45,986 bases of DNA from Candidatus Krumholzibacteriota bacterium (GCA_024275485.1 JAJRZA010000018.1:1-45986); one strand, 5' to 3'; counted from the first letter of the stretch, positions 26,701 to 35,972 are shown. Made by a program: numbers and translations. Notes: generated from the letters alone by a model not told the origin.

Positions 26701-27461
26701 CGAACCAGTCGTTCAGTGCCATCATGCCGGGCTTCGAGGTGGCAACAACCACCACTCAGGGATTCCTGCAACTGGACAAAGCCATTTGGACGCCCCCACT
26801 GGCCTGGAATTTTCAGGACGGCTCGGGCAGTGATGTTGCAATTCTGGCCGGTTTCCGGTGGCAGGAAATCCTTTACGGGCAAACGTCCATTCCCGGTTCA
26901 GCACTGGGCTGGTTCCGGCCCAAAATTTTTGGACGTCCCCTCGAAAGTAGGCAACCGGTGGCACTCGGTGGTATTGCCGATCCTTTGGGAAGTTCCCTGG
27001 CAGCTGTTCTGGTCCCCATCAGCGACGATCTGTTTTATCAGGTCCAGATCTATGACAACGATGTGCATCTCATGCCGATGCACACGGGCAATGATTACAC
27101 GGCGATCTGGCCGGCGGCCCGCTATGACCAACGCAACAGTGCTGCCTATCCGGTCACCGAAGACCTGAGTCCTGTTCCGGTGGGCAGTCCAACTGCCGGT
27201 TCATTGTCGGTTTATCCCAATCCCGGTCCGGGGCGATTCCATTTTCGGCTGAAGGGTGGACCCGATGATGCCGATTTTCGGGTGGACGTTTTTGATTTGC
27301 GGGGGCATCGCATCGTTCAATTGAAGCCTGACCCCGTCAAGGGTGAACTCACCTGGGACGGCAGGGATGCATCGGGTCGTGCCTCCGCCGCTGGTGCCTA
27401 TCTGGCGGTTGCCAGCTGGCAGGGGAAGACTTCCGTGACCCGAGTTGTCCTCACTCGTTGA
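23760..27461 (+). CDS. Secreted subtilisin-like (S8) serine protease with C-terminal sorting-type domain
   Basis: 1233 aa from ATG 23760, 6 bases after AAAGGA. A long basic lead and one hydrophobic stretch (about residues 38-60) form the signal, followed by a calcium-loop-like LDSDHNGVEDLLDAW. The S8 triad is complete: Asp233 (AILDSGCD), His301 (YHYHGTALAS) and Ser475 (SGTSLAAAHVAG). After the protease come beta-rich segments resembling FG-GAP/VCBS propeller blades (DLDGSEGDEIVVASD, DTNGDGHREI). The last 80 residues are a FlgD-Ig-like tail with SVYPNPGPGRFHF and WDGRDASGRASAAGAY, used in FCB-type bacteria for surface attachment or secretion. No type IX secretion gene is visible in the window. 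Confidence 0.88.
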   Translation: MVTDHTDCARYMAEGLPHIRKAPRAAAFCRQTSLRRTVFAMTLVVLTGMLPAVVLSSVNPLSSAQIFDAKLDSDHNGVEDLLDAWLSGRQSWMDLRTEAAPVATAPAVDRGLPAADFPGGEAPLQAVWAANQIRIICLGGNSAATQYAAELAAKTGACSILHDLDQFGGVQVLALDQAALLTFLRNKPDGRILLDRNGTPALDTSIRQVGGRQLAAGHWQLGEDWSATVAILDSGCDSAHDDLGDHSQDNIDGPPPAVGDATDWYPGDLAWPTFSGYRIVGWQDVTDDFPEAQGPWDYHYHGTALASVVAGSGRVLEDHKGVAPGGRLTVVKFYDFDQVWQTWAGDFLAACSWTLEHRDDYRIRVVLAAVNWDEDLGISDAMNELVAAGLLPVVAMGNFGTDGTDPGYPAAVPDVLTVGSVNDNGAVSAFSGRGKPGFGKPDMMAPGGGLLASFGRINVADNEPNDTYSGRSGTSLAAAHVAGAVFLLRQALSDNAVTLPADVTSTRTVKALLRATSGRIIGMENESGEDELVMSPHDFPDEIRGWGQLRIDAAVHAVLHPIFPGMDQVDTLTVGDQKTVIARRLKLQPGVRYLLEAAPSAGLDVDLALVDPRRLDFDPYGIRILRQNEVGAGVSEFAYHEGGDCEWAFLVVRRVSGQGLVTLRIHEADSFPQQGRLVTLPGVVTAPPNTGHLLNSAGVSVVIPSRVDLDPSARALTVLDDWGTGIPGWPVFVFPHPSSIGGLSQPLLWDLDGSEGDEIVVASDFGSLYFFNRIGAYDEIELPFNLPLTAPVGIETGGGTRQIAVVDDLGLLRFYSWGPILQNSRALNHHDPVQPAAGKLISTEPERLVVAFRDGTLSVLDFTGQDRPGWPLDLAAELTLPPVLADTNGDGHREILLPVHDSSTGLLRIRIFNADGTVASGDGTLLPSPQGGKWLQLAWPLMAGRVSTGDLRLEIMGLVDNGLVGLNGRWNLARTGWLATTNQSFSAIMPGFEVATTTTQGFLQLDKAIWTPPLAWNFQDGSGSDVAILAGFRWQEILYGQTSIPGSALGWFRPKIFGRPLESRQPVALGGIADPLGSSLAAVLVPISDDLFYQVQIYDNDVHLMPMHTGNDYTAIWPAARYDQRNSAAYPVTEDLSPVPVGSPTAGSLSVYPNPGPGRFHFRLKGGPDDADFRVDVFDLRGHRIVQLKPDPVKGELTWDGRDASGRASAAGAYLAVASWQGKTSVTRVVLTR

Positions 27462-27533
27462 TTTTCCTGTGGTTTTCTGCCAATACTTGAAATTCCCCTG
27501 CCATGATTTCGCGGTCCGTGGTAATTTCCGGAA

Positions 27534-30500
27534 ATGGCAAATCCCGAAAAATTTTCCGGTTCCTATTGGGACCTGATCCGAACCGCCGAAAAACTCCTGA
27601 ATGCAAGAGATTTTTCAGGTGCCGAACGCCATCTTGATTTCGCCGACGCTCGTCGGGACGATTCTCCAGGCCGGGTCTTTTTCACCGAAAAAATCAGCGA
27701 TGGCATCGGTCGTTTATTCCAACGTGGCCAGCAAGAAAGCTCATCGGCTGATTTCCATGGTCAGGGCCGTTGGCTGCGCCACCGTGAAGAGTTTCGCTTC
27801 AAATTTCTGGCCCTTGGCGACCAAACGGTTCGCAAGGCAGTGCATCTGGCGGAGCTGCGCCCCGAAGACGATGCCCATACCAACCAGCCCATACTCGAGC
27901 AAGCCCTCCACCTGGTGGGTCGCAGCAGGATATTTGCCGAAGAGCCTGCCAGCGCCGTGCCTATTTTAAAAGGCTTGTTTCGTACAGCCCGGCGCACTGG
28001 TCGTCCTTTTGCAGTGGATCTAGTGCGCCACGATTTGCCGCTGACCGAAGAAGACCGCCTTTGGTTGGCCAGACGCGGTGGCGAATTGGTGGAAGAATTC
28101 CAGTTGCAAGGCACCATGGCCCAAGGCAGCCGGGAGGCTGAAGAGTGGGCCAGGGTCTGTCTCCAATTGCTGAATCCCCGCTACTTTGGTCAAACCGGAC
28201 GTCTGGAGGAGGAGCGCAGCTGGGTTGAGGCCATGACCGCCGATCATCTCCTCGGACGGGCTGCTGAAAGCGTTGAAGCCTACCGCAAATACCTTGCCGA
28301 ATATCCGACTCCTAGTGAACGTGCCGATGAGGCGCGCGTTCGCTTGCTGGAATTGTTGGCTAACATCGATGGTTTGCACTTTCAGGTTCCCCATTACGAC
28401 GAGGCCCTTTCAGCCTTGCAATTGGCAGGTCTGGAACCCGGAAGCGCCATGGCCGGTCGATTTGAAGCAGCCTTGGCCCGCATTGAACACCGATGCCCTG
28501 ATCCGGAACCGGGCTCGGTGGGTAATCCGGCCTGGGCATCCCTTGCCCTTGAAGCCGACGGTTCCCTGGCCGCCATCTTCTGGTGGGCTGATGAGCCAAG
28601 GGACGTGGCCTATTGGCGACTGGGCGAGGATCCGGGTCATATGGAAAAATTCCTGGAACCCTGTGAAGGCCGTTTGATATGTAGCCACCGCACTGTCGTT
28701 TCCACACTTGAAGGGGTCTGGGACTCTCCACCCGCAGTTTGGACCGTCCAGGATTTTGCCACGGCTCTGCTGGAGGCCAATCTTCCTGTTACGGGGTTGG
28801 ATCCTGAATCCCTCTTGCGAATTGGAATGGGGGAGACGGCCGCCTGGCGTTCCGGATGGAGTCCCGATCATGGTCATCCCCATCTTGAACCTCCCAGGCG
28901 CTCCACTCTGGCGGAAGCTTGGCAGGGTGGACCTGCTGGTTCTTCCCTGGTGGCGGGGCTGCTGCTTCTGGCTGTTCGAACCCGACTGGCCACGGCCGAT
29001 CCTTGTTTACGTGCCGGCATCAGGCTGATGGCCCGACGTGGGGACGCTGCTTCAGGTTTTCTCTACCAGTTCCTCATTCTTGGACGCGACGCCACTGCCG
29101 AGGTTGACTCATCCTTTCAGCCCTGGACTTTACCCCTGCTTTGGACTAGGTCTGATCCATTTGGGTGGTCCTCTGCCGGGAATACGGATCCCGACAGTTC
29201 CCTCCCTGCCAAAGACACCCTGTCCCGTCCGGATCTGGGGCGCAACGATTTGGCCATAGTTTCCACTGGTGACCCCGCAGCAGTGGTGGCTGCCTGGGGT
29301 GATGGACGGCAAAAATGGCGCATCGTACTGGATCGTTCCGATCGACTGGAAGCTCTCAGCAGGGTTGCCGGTGGCGCCATCGGACCGGTCACCCTTATTC
29401 CCCCATCGGCCATGGTGCATGATCTGGATCAGGCCCTGGCCCAGCTGGAGAAGATGCTCACTCCTGAAGGATGTCCCTCTGGAATAATCGGCGGACTGTT
29501 GCCTCTTTTTCACTGGTCTCGTCTGGTGGAAAGTCACAATGGTGATCTGCTGGACTTCCAGCAGGTGCGCCCCCGACTTGGCGTGGAAATTCCCCTCTAC
29601 GACGAATACCGGATCATGGCCACCGAGCTGCCCCTTGAAGAACCCCGACTCGATTCCAGCGGGGAGCAGGATGGCTGGGCCACTCAATTCAGCCAAAGGG
29701 TTCGCAAAGCTGGTTTCGTGGCCGGAATGGTGGAAAACCTGGTTCCTGATGCCCAACGTTTGGACAGTCTCTGGGGTGTTTACGAAGGCAGCGATGCTTC
29801 CTGGGTTTTTCTGGACAGCGCCGCCATTCACTGGTCCCTTCTGGGACGCGAAGCCGCTGGAATTCAGGAGTTGCACAGCCTCTTGCACAGCCGTGGTCAT
29901 CGTCATTTGTCGTTGTTGACTGGGGCCGTATGGTTGCGGTCCGAACTGGAAGAGCTGCTTGGCACCTGGCTTATGGTTTTTGGTACACCGTATTGTGTGG
30001 GTCTGACCGACGGTCGGCCACCGCGCCTGCGATTGGCCGATCGTGGTCTTGTACCCGATTCCCGGCTGGATCCGGTGCTGGCCCTTTCCGGGCAGGTGAC
30101 TCATGTGCGCCAAAGCCTGACCGGCGACGCCGCCGGCACCATCCTTCTACCCGGTGAAGGGTTGTCCGCACATTTTTGGCATGATATCGCCACCGGTGGC
30201 CTGTCTCTGGCTGCCCGGAACTGGCATTTCCTGCGGCCTGCCCGACATGCCGCAGGAGATGCCTGGGCAGGTCCCGGAGTCGGTAGTCCGCAGGAAATTC
30301 CTACCCCTGGACGTCAAACTTTGCTGGTTCCGGTTCTGGCCAGTCTTGAACGGGGAGAAGTCCCCATTGCATTGGCCGATTCGCCAGAAGAGTGGGCCAC
30401 TGCTGATCAGAATCGGCATTCTTTCCTGAATTGGCGACGCAAATTGTGTGGGCTGGAAATTGCCAGTCTGATGGCGGGAACCTGGCAAAGCGTGGAAATA

Positions 30501-33500
30501 ATGGATCCGCGGTGGTGGCGGCTGTTGAGATCGGCGAAAGGCTCTGAGCCCGGAACCGCAGATCGTCCCTGGACCGGTGCCCTGGCCAGTGCCCTGGCCT
30601 CAGCTGATGGCTGCACCACCTTCAATTTGCCCGGTTCGGGGTTGGGAAAAGACGACTATCTGCCCTCTGCAATCACCGATGCGGTGGGCAAATGGTATTC
30701 ATCGTTACCTGCGGAATCGCCACAGCCAGCGAGGGGGCTTTTGCCGGTGGCCCAATCCTGGAATCCCAAGGGTGGCACACGTCTGCTGGTGGGGGATTCG
30801 GCGGTGGAATGGTCCTCAATCACCCAGTACATCGGCCGCAAGTGGGAAAGGGGCGACCTGAGCTCCTGGGCATTGTTGGTTTCCGATCAATTGCCTGGCC
30901 CCACTGCAGATTTGGTTTCAACCAGCTGGACGCCGGGTATTTCAGCTTGGCCGTTTGATGCCCAGGACCCCCAACCCGCAGCTATTCTGTGGGTTTGCAA
31001 AACCGATTTTTCCAACCAGGCGTTCGTGGATTTTCTTGCCAGCCATCGGCCTGCTTTGGTTATGGCCTGTGGCATTCAGGACTGGCTGCCCGCCCATGAC
31101 GGTGGATGCCAAATTGGTGCCCATGCCCTGAGAATCCTCTTGGATTGTGGTGCCGACAGTCTGATCCTGCAGGCGGACGAACTGGTGATTCCATGGAGTG
31201 AATTCCTGCTGGAAGCCACCGGTGCCCATCTGACCAAAGGTGCCGCTCAACCGGTTGGTCTGCAGGAGCTTCAAAATGTCCCGACATTTCCCGGGAGCAT
31301 GGAATCCCTGTATCGACTGCGCCAATTACTTGCTCGCCTGGAACTGGTTCTGCCGGGCCGAGGTGGAACGGGCGAGGCCAAACCCCGTTCCCTGGTTTCA
31401 GGTCGGCAACTGGTCTCGGTGCATTGGTTGGCCCTGCTGGCTGGAATTTCTGAACCCGCCATTTGCCAGGGTGTGAGAATTCTTCGATGGGCCGGCCGTC
31501 TGCAAGGCGATTCCCTCAGTGCGGCCTCGGGACTTCTGGAGGTATCGCAACAGCGTCCCGTAACCCACGCCTTGTTGATTCCGCGCCGATTTGCGGAAAT
31601 CGAACACTTGCTCAAGCGCCTGGAAGACCACCTCCCAGTGTTATTTCCACTTTTGCTGGGCAACCACCGGCCCGGGTTGTCCACCTGGATTGATCTGGCC
31701 TATCCACCCCTGGAAAGTGATGCGGATGATCTGCAACTCCTGGACTGTTACCTGGGCATGGTGGTCGGAAGGTTGGTGCCTGACCTGTCCTACTGTTCGT
31801 TGCGGGGATTCATGCATACTTCCCGGCGCCTGTTGGCTTGCTCAGGTAATCCGAATGAGACCTTGAGTCAGCTGGCGGAGACCCTGCATTTGTTCCGCCT
31901 GCGTGTCCAGGATGTCATGGCCGGGGCAGTGGAAACAGGAGAGGGCTTTCTGGTGGAAACCGGGTTGAGTGATTTGCGCCGGGAAGAACGCGATTTTTTA
32001 TCCACCGGTGCGGCCATGGGCTTGTGGCGCTGGCTGGGTCCCGTGGATGAATACTCCCTTCATCTGGTGGACCTGTTGACCTTGGCTGAAAGCCCCACCG
32101 TCAGGGTCGGGGAATCAGCCTGGCATCTGCTCGGTGAATTGGCTGTTGAAAAAAAGGATCCCAATCAGGAATTGAATATTTCGGGTCGTCCAGCTGAACC
32201 TGCCCGGGACCAATCATCCGGATGGGGCCTCGGCGGGTTGCGGAATTTCTTGCCTGGCGCTGCCCGGCAGGACGGTTTCACCAAAATTGTTGATCGGGTA
32301 ACACTCCTGGCTACTCCCAATGGCAAGCCCGGACTGCTGGTGCTCAAAGGCTTGATGGCCACTGGTCGACATGAAGCGATTGCCAGCGCCCTGTCTGCTT
32401 CCACGGCCGGTCTGGAAGTCACCCTCTATTGTCCTGACAACGAAGCTGCCGCGGTATTTCTGGAAGCGGCTGGGCCGACTGGTGGGACGTTCTCGGGTGA
32501 TGTGCGCATCGTTGAAAAAGGTATCACACCCCCGGCACCAAAAAAGTTTCAGGGTCATCTTGCCGATTCGCCGGACAGCCTGATCATCATGTGCGAGGTT
32601 CAACGTTTCGAAAAAGAGACTCGTTACCGCATTGCCCAAATGGGACGCGGGCGCAAACTCCTGATGACCATCGATCCGATTGCCACGGCAGAACCCTGGG
32701 AGAACCTTTTTCTGACCACGCCACGGGCCAATGAGATTGTTGAACTGAAACAGCCGCGCCGGCCGGCCCGACGACTTTGGGGCCAGGTCAGGCAGCTTTT
32801 GCCTGAAAATGTGGGCTCCACAGTGCAAACCCTACGATCAGACAAGGGCGATTTGGTGGCCGACTATGCCGTCAACCTGGATCAATGCCTGGCCCGTTTG
32901 GTGATGGATGTGGAGTCCGGTGATTTGCCCGACCGTTTGCGTCTCATTGGTCCCTTGCATGCCGACCTGGATTTTCTGGCCGACTCCATCCGGCAAAGAG
33001 GGTGGCTGGCCATATCGGAAAATGTGTTGAGCCCGTTGCTCCTGCCGGGAGTCAGGGAGGTTTTGGCGGCGGCCACGGACCTGCTTTCCCAGGGAGTGGT
33101 CAAAGAGCAGAACACTGCTGTTGAACCGGGTGATGATCCGGATCAAACCGAACAAAGCGCTGAAGAGCTTCCCGACCAACCAGTCGATTCGGAATCAACG
33201 CCGACTTCCCGGACGGCCTTTCTTCTGACTCCCCACCTCTTGCCCATGGAGGTTGTTGAGGATTGGCGCCAATGGCACCTGCAATGCGAGTGGGATTTGG
33301 CGAACATGACCTTGGCGGAGTTCTTTGCCGGTTTGGAGACCCAGCCCTGGGCCCGCTCTTTCCTGGCACATCCCGCAGCCACCAGTCGAATCCTGGGTCT
33401 GCTGGACCGGTGGGCAGAAGAATCCGTGGCGGTGCTTGCCGATACCACCCTGTGGGAAGCCTGGTGGTTGACCACCCTGGCCCATTTGGGATTGAAGGTT

Positions 33501-33701
33501 CCCGATGAACGCCGTCCGCTGGTCACCCTGGCGGAGTCTTCCTGCCTTGCTGGCATGTACGCTCCGGGCGGTTTGTATCTCTGCCTGGGGACTGAAGACT
33601 GGCGTCGGCACTACAACGTCCTGGCCAGGGTTTCGGATCAGGCCCTGATCCTTTTCAAAGAGCGCTCCCCTCTGGACCCGGAGGCAATTCCACCTTCGTA
33701 G
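27534..33701 (+). CDS. Giant protein of unknown function, possible degenerate exonuclease-helicase
   Basis: 2055 aa from ATG 27534, with no signal peptide or membrane helix, so cytosolic. I recognise no family with certainty. Residues 1-330 look helical and TPR-like (WDLIRTAEKLLNARDFSGAE). Residues 335-430 (SLALEADGSL, LEPCEGRLICSH, PPAVWTVQDFATALL) follow the pattern of a DnaQ-type 3'-5' exonuclease, but without its acidic residues. Residues 1084-1220 (LLVGDSAVEWSSI, ALVMACGIQDWL, DSLILQADELV) lie where a DinG/XPD-type helicase has its P-loop, 'NHxLL' and DEAH motifs. Residues 1600-1760 hold another helicase-like segment (GLMATGRHEA, GRKLLMTIDP). An acidic linker lies near 1865-1890. No catalytic lysine or DEAH is intact. 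The gene follows the S8 protease by 72 bases without a terminator. Confidence 0.6.
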   Translation: MANPEKFSGSYWDLIRTAEKLLNARDFSGAERHLDFADARRDDSPGRVFFTEKISDGIGRLFQRGQQESSSADFHGQGRWLRHREEFRFKFLALGDQTVRKAVHLAELRPEDDAHTNQPILEQALHLVGRSRIFAEEPASAVPILKGLFRTARRTGRPFAVDLVRHDLPLTEEDRLWLARRGGELVEEFQLQGTMAQGSREAEEWARVCLQLLNPRYFGQTGRLEEERSWVEAMTADHLLGRAAESVEAYRKYLAEYPTPSERADEARVRLLELLANIDGLHFQVPHYDEALSALQLAGLEPGSAMAGRFEAALARIEHRCPDPEPGSVGNPAWASLALEADGSLAAIFWWADEPRDVAYWRLGEDPGHMEKFLEPCEGRLICSHRTVVSTLEGVWDSPPAVWTVQDFATALLEANLPVTGLDPESLLRIGMGETAAWRSGWSPDHGHPHLEPPRRSTLAEAWQGGPAGSSLVAGLLLLAVRTRLATADPCLRAGIRLMARRGDAASGFLYQFLILGRDATAEVDSSFQPWTLPLLWTRSDPFGWSSAGNTDPDSSLPAKDTLSRPDLGRNDLAIVSTGDPAAVVAAWGDGRQKWRIVLDRSDRLEALSRVAGGAIGPVTLIPPSAMVHDLDQALAQLEKMLTPEGCPSGIIGGLLPLFHWSRLVESHNGDLLDFQQVRPRLGVEIPLYDEYRIMATELPLEEPRLDSSGEQDGWATQFSQRVRKAGFVAGMVENLVPDAQRLDSLWGVYEGSDASWVFLDSAAIHWSLLGREAAGIQELHSLLHSRGHRHLSLLTGAVWLRSELEELLGTWLMVFGTPYCVGLTDGRPPRLRLADRGLVPDSRLDPVLALSGQVTHVRQSLTGDAAGTILLPGEGLSAHFWHDIATGGLSLAARNWHFLRPARHAAGDAWAGPGVGSPQEIPTPGRQTLLVPVLASLERGEVPIALADSPEEWATADQNRHSFLNWRRKLCGLEIASLMAGTWQSVEIMDPRWWRLLRSAKGSEPGTADRPWTGALASALASADGCTTFNLPGSGLGKDDYLPSAITDAVGKWYSSLPAESPQPARGLLPVAQSWNPKGGTRLLVGDSAVEWSSITQYIGRKWERGDLSSWALLVSDQLPGPTADLVSTSWTPGISAWPFDAQDPQPAAILWVCKTDFSNQAFVDFLASHRPALVMACGIQDWLPAHDGGCQIGAHALRILLDCGADSLILQADELVIPWSEFLLEATGAHLTKGAAQPVGLQELQNVPTFPGSMESLYRLRQLLARLELVLPGRGGTGEAKPRSLVSGRQLVSVHWLALLAGISEPAICQGVRILRWAGRLQGDSLSAASGLLEVSQQRPVTHALLIPRRFAEIEHLLKRLEDHLPVLFPLLLGNHRPGLSTWIDLAYPPLESDADDLQLLDCYLGMVVGRLVPDLSYCSLRGFMHTSRRLLACSGNPNETLSQLAETLHLFRLRVQDVMAGAVETGEGFLVETGLSDLRREERDFLSTGAAMGLWRWLGPVDEYSLHLVDLLTLAESPTVRVGESAWHLLGELAVEKKDPNQELNISGRPAEPARDQSSGWGLGGLRNFLPGAARQDGFTKIVDRVTLLATPNGKPGLLVLKGLMATGRHEAIASALSASTAGLEVTLYCPDNEAAAVFLEAAGPTGGTFSGDVRIVEKGITPPAPKKFQGHLADSPDSLIIMCEVQRFEKETRYRIAQMGRGRKLLMTIDPIATAEPWENLFLTTPRANEIVELKQPRRPARRLWGQVRQLLPENVGSTVQTLRSDKGDLVADYAVNLDQCLARLVMDVESGDLPDRLRLIGPLHADLDFLADSIRQRGWLAISENVLSPLLLPGVREVLAAATDLLSQGVVKEQNTAVEPGDDPDQTEQSAEELPDQPVDSESTPTSRTAFLLTPHLLPMEVVEDWRQWHLQCEWDLANMTLAEFFAGLETQPWARSFLAHPAATSRILGLLDRWAEESVAVLADTTLWEAWWLTTLAHLGLKVPDERRPLVTLAESSCLAGMYAPGGLYLCLGTEDWRRHYNVLARVSDQALILFKERSPLDPEAIPPS

Positions 33702-33794
33702 GCCGGACGTGAAATCTCCCTTGTTCCGCCCCCTGTTGATGGCTATTTTTCAACGGTCATCTTATAACTGCATCTACCCAGGAGGACCACGCCA

Positions 33795-35195
33795 ATGGAT
33801 ATGCCCTTCGAACCATATCGCATCAAGGTTGTCGAGAAAATCCAGAGGGTTAGGCGCCAGGAGAGGGTCAATCATCTTCGGGACGCCGGATATAATGTTT
33901 TCAAGATTCCCAGCGAAGCCATCTATGTGGACCTGTTGACCGACAGCGGAACCAGTGCCATGAGCGACCAGCAATGGGCAGCCATGATCACCGGGGACGA
34001 GGCCTACGCCTGCAGCAAGAGTTTTGCTGATTTTGAAAACACTATCCGGGATATTTTTGGGTACAAGCATGTTCTGCCCACCCATCAGGGCAGGGCTGCC
34101 GAAGGCCTGCTGTTCAGCGTTGCGGTGCCCAAGGGCTCCGTGGTGCCCAACAACATTCACTTCGATACGACCAGGGCCAATGTTGAACACGTGGGGGGCA
34201 TCGCCCTCGATTGTGTTGCCGATGCGGGGCTCGATCCCATGCTCGATGCTCCGTTCAAAGGTGATATGTCCCTGGAATACCTGGCCAACGCATTTGAGAA
34301 ATACGGTAGTGAACGCATTCCTTTTGTGATGTTGACCATCACCAACAACAGCGGTGGCGGTCAACCCGTGAGCATGGCCAACGCCCGCGAGGTTAGCTCC
34401 TACTGTAAAAAAATGGGTGTTCCCCTGATTTTTGATGCCTGCCGCTTTGCCGAAAATGCCTGGTTAATTCAGCAGCGTGAAGAGGGATTCTCTGGTATGG
34501 GCATCAAGGAAATCTGCCGCATGATGTTTGCTCTCGGCGACGGATGCACCATGAGTGCCAAAAAAGACGCCTTGGTCAATATAGGGGGCTTCCTCTGCCT
34601 GAACGACGATGAAATCGCCATGAACGCCACCAACCTGGGTATCCTGCGGGAGGGTTTTCCCACCTACGGAGGCCTGGCGGGACGCGATCTGGCGGCCATC
34701 GCCCAGGGCTTGCGCGAAGTGATGGACCCTGATTATCTGGCCTATCGTATCGGTCAGGTCGCTCGCTTGGGTCATCGCCTGGACGAGTTGGGCGTGCCTT
34801 TCCTGCGTCCCACTGGTGGCCATGCTGTTTACCTCGATGCCCGCAAAGCCCTGCCGCATATTCCCCAGGAGCAGTTCCCCGCCCAGGTTTTCACCGCCGC
34901 CCTTTATCTTGAAGGTGGTGTGCGGGGTGTTGAAATCGGCAGCCTGATGTTCGACCACCTGGACCCGGACACTGGCGAACTGGTTCATCCGGTCATGGAA
35001 CTGGTGCGGCTGGCCATTCCGCGTCGGGTCTACACTCATACCCAACTGGATTACGTGGCCGAAGTGTGCGCCAAGGTCATGGAGATGGGGAATCGTCTGC
35101 GGGGCCTGGAAATAGTCTGGCAGCCGTCGACTCTGCGACATTTCACCGCCAAACTGCAACCAGTTGGCGGTGGCAAGATGGTGGCTGAAGCCTGA
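33795..35195 (+). CDS. tnaA: Tryptophanase (tryptophan indole-lyase)
   Basis: 466 aa from ATG 33795 after AGGAGG. PLP-dependent beta-eliminating lyase that splits tryptophan into indole, pyruvate and ammonia. The PLP lysine is in MSAKKDALVNIGG (Lys257 by this start). It is closer to tryptophanase than to tyrosine phenol-lyase: the segment VRGVEIGS has Ile where the phenol-lyase has the substrate-binding Arg (MERG pattern), and the C-terminus LRHFTAKLQPV matches tryptophanase. There is no TnaC-like leader peptide in the 93 bases upstream. No permease gene is adjacent. Confidence 0.9.
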   Translation: MDMPFEPYRIKVVEKIQRVRRQERVNHLRDAGYNVFKIPSEAIYVDLLTDSGTSAMSDQQWAAMITGDEAYACSKSFADFENTIRDIFGYKHVLPTHQGRAAEGLLFSVAVPKGSVVPNNIHFDTTRANVEHVGGIALDCVADAGLDPMLDAPFKGDMSLEYLANAFEKYGSERIPFVMLTITNNSGGGQPVSMANAREVSSYCKKMGVPLIFDACRFAENAWLIQQREEGFSGMGIKEICRMMFALGDGCTMSAKKDALVNIGGFLCLNDDEIAMNATNLGILREGFPTYGGLAGRDLAAIAQGLREVMDPDYLAYRIGQVARLGHRLDELGVPFLRPTGGHAVYLDARKALPHIPQEQFPAQVFTAALYLEGGVRGVEIGSLMFDHLDPDTGELVHPVMELVRLAIPRRVYTHTQLDYVAEVCAKVMEMGNRLRGLEIVWQPSTLRHFTAKLQPVGGGKMVAEA

Positions 35196-35851
35196 TGATG
35201 GAGTTGAATTGCAAGGGCTTGGAAGGAGACTTGTGCGGTCATCTTCATCCTTTTCTGGAATCGGCCGCCAAATCCTTGGACCTGGCAGCCGATTTTTTTT
35301 CATTCTCCATCGTGGCTGATGATCTACCGGACGCCTTGGAACCCTGGCTGCACCTTAGGCCATCGGCTGACCCTGCGGAAGCCCGGCCGGGAGGAATTCT
35401 GTTTTGTGCCGAAACATGTTTTTCTCGTTTTACCCCTGCCACCAGCACAGTTTTACCCCGGGGGGAGATTTGGGACCAGGCGCCAGCTCCTCGGCGTCAT
35501 GTCCCCTTCGACATGAAGTACTTCTCCGAAGTCAGAACCAAGGCTTTTCTCCACCATGAATTGCTTCTGGCTCGTGACCTGGTCCGAGGGGGAATTGTAC
35601 CCTCGGCCCTTGCCAATGGGCAAATCGAGGCTTTCAGCGCCATCTGGGCGGTGACTGTTGACGGTCGCCTTTCCCGCATGGGGCTGCCAGGTTACAGCAT
35701 GGCCCAGCGTCGGTCCCAATTCAGTCGTCTGTTCTCCGGAGTGGGAGTTCTGCTGCCTGATCATTGGCAGATTTTTCAATCCCTGTGGGATGGAGGCCTG
35801 GTGGATTGGAAAGATGTTTTGGCGGTCATCCGCCACTTACCTCGTCTTTGA
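35195..35851 (+). CDS. Hypothetical protein, translationally coupled to tnaA
   Basis: 218 aa; ATG 35195 overlaps the tnaA stop (ATG 35198 also possible). No signal peptide or membrane helix. No family recognised. The middle has PRRHVPFDMKYFSEVRTKAFLHHELLLARDLVRGGIVPSA, a charged helical region with paired histidines, and the end is hydrophobic and Trp-containing (LLPDHWQIFQSLWDGG). Coupling to tnaA suggests a linked role, but the sequence gives no clue to it. Confidence 0.75.
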   Translation: MMELNCKGLEGDLCGHLHPFLESAAKSLDLAADFFSFSIVADDLPDALEPWLHLRPSADPAEARPGGILFCAETCFSRFTPATSTVLPRGEIWDQAPAPRRHVPFDMKYFSEVRTKAFLHHELLLARDLVRGGIVPSALANGQIEAFSAIWAVTVDGRLSRMGLPGYSMAQRRSQFSRLFSGVGVLLPDHWQIFQSLWDGGLVDWKDVLAVIRHLPRL

Positions 35852-35943
35852 TCAAAATTTCACAGACGGATAGTGGATCTTTCCCGGATAGCATTTGCTT
35901 TTTTTTCCTTTATGCCCCAATTTCATGTGGTTGTATGCATAGG

Positions 35944-35972
35944 TTGACGTTTACCCTGTCCGCCAATACCCT
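35944..35972 (+). promoter_or_regulatory. Candidate promoter for the lipoprotein gene at 36069
   Basis: TTGACG (35944-35949), 17-base spacer, TACCCT (35967-35972), followed by about 95 bases of leader. The -35 and following TTTAC resemble the downstream rRNA promoter at 45332 (TTGACATTTAC). Confidence 0.5.

Noticed and set aside
35195-35851. Zincin-like reading of HHELLLARD in the hypothetical gene
   Set aside because: The motif lacks the HExxH spacing (HHELL has no second His), and no further metal ligand is evident.
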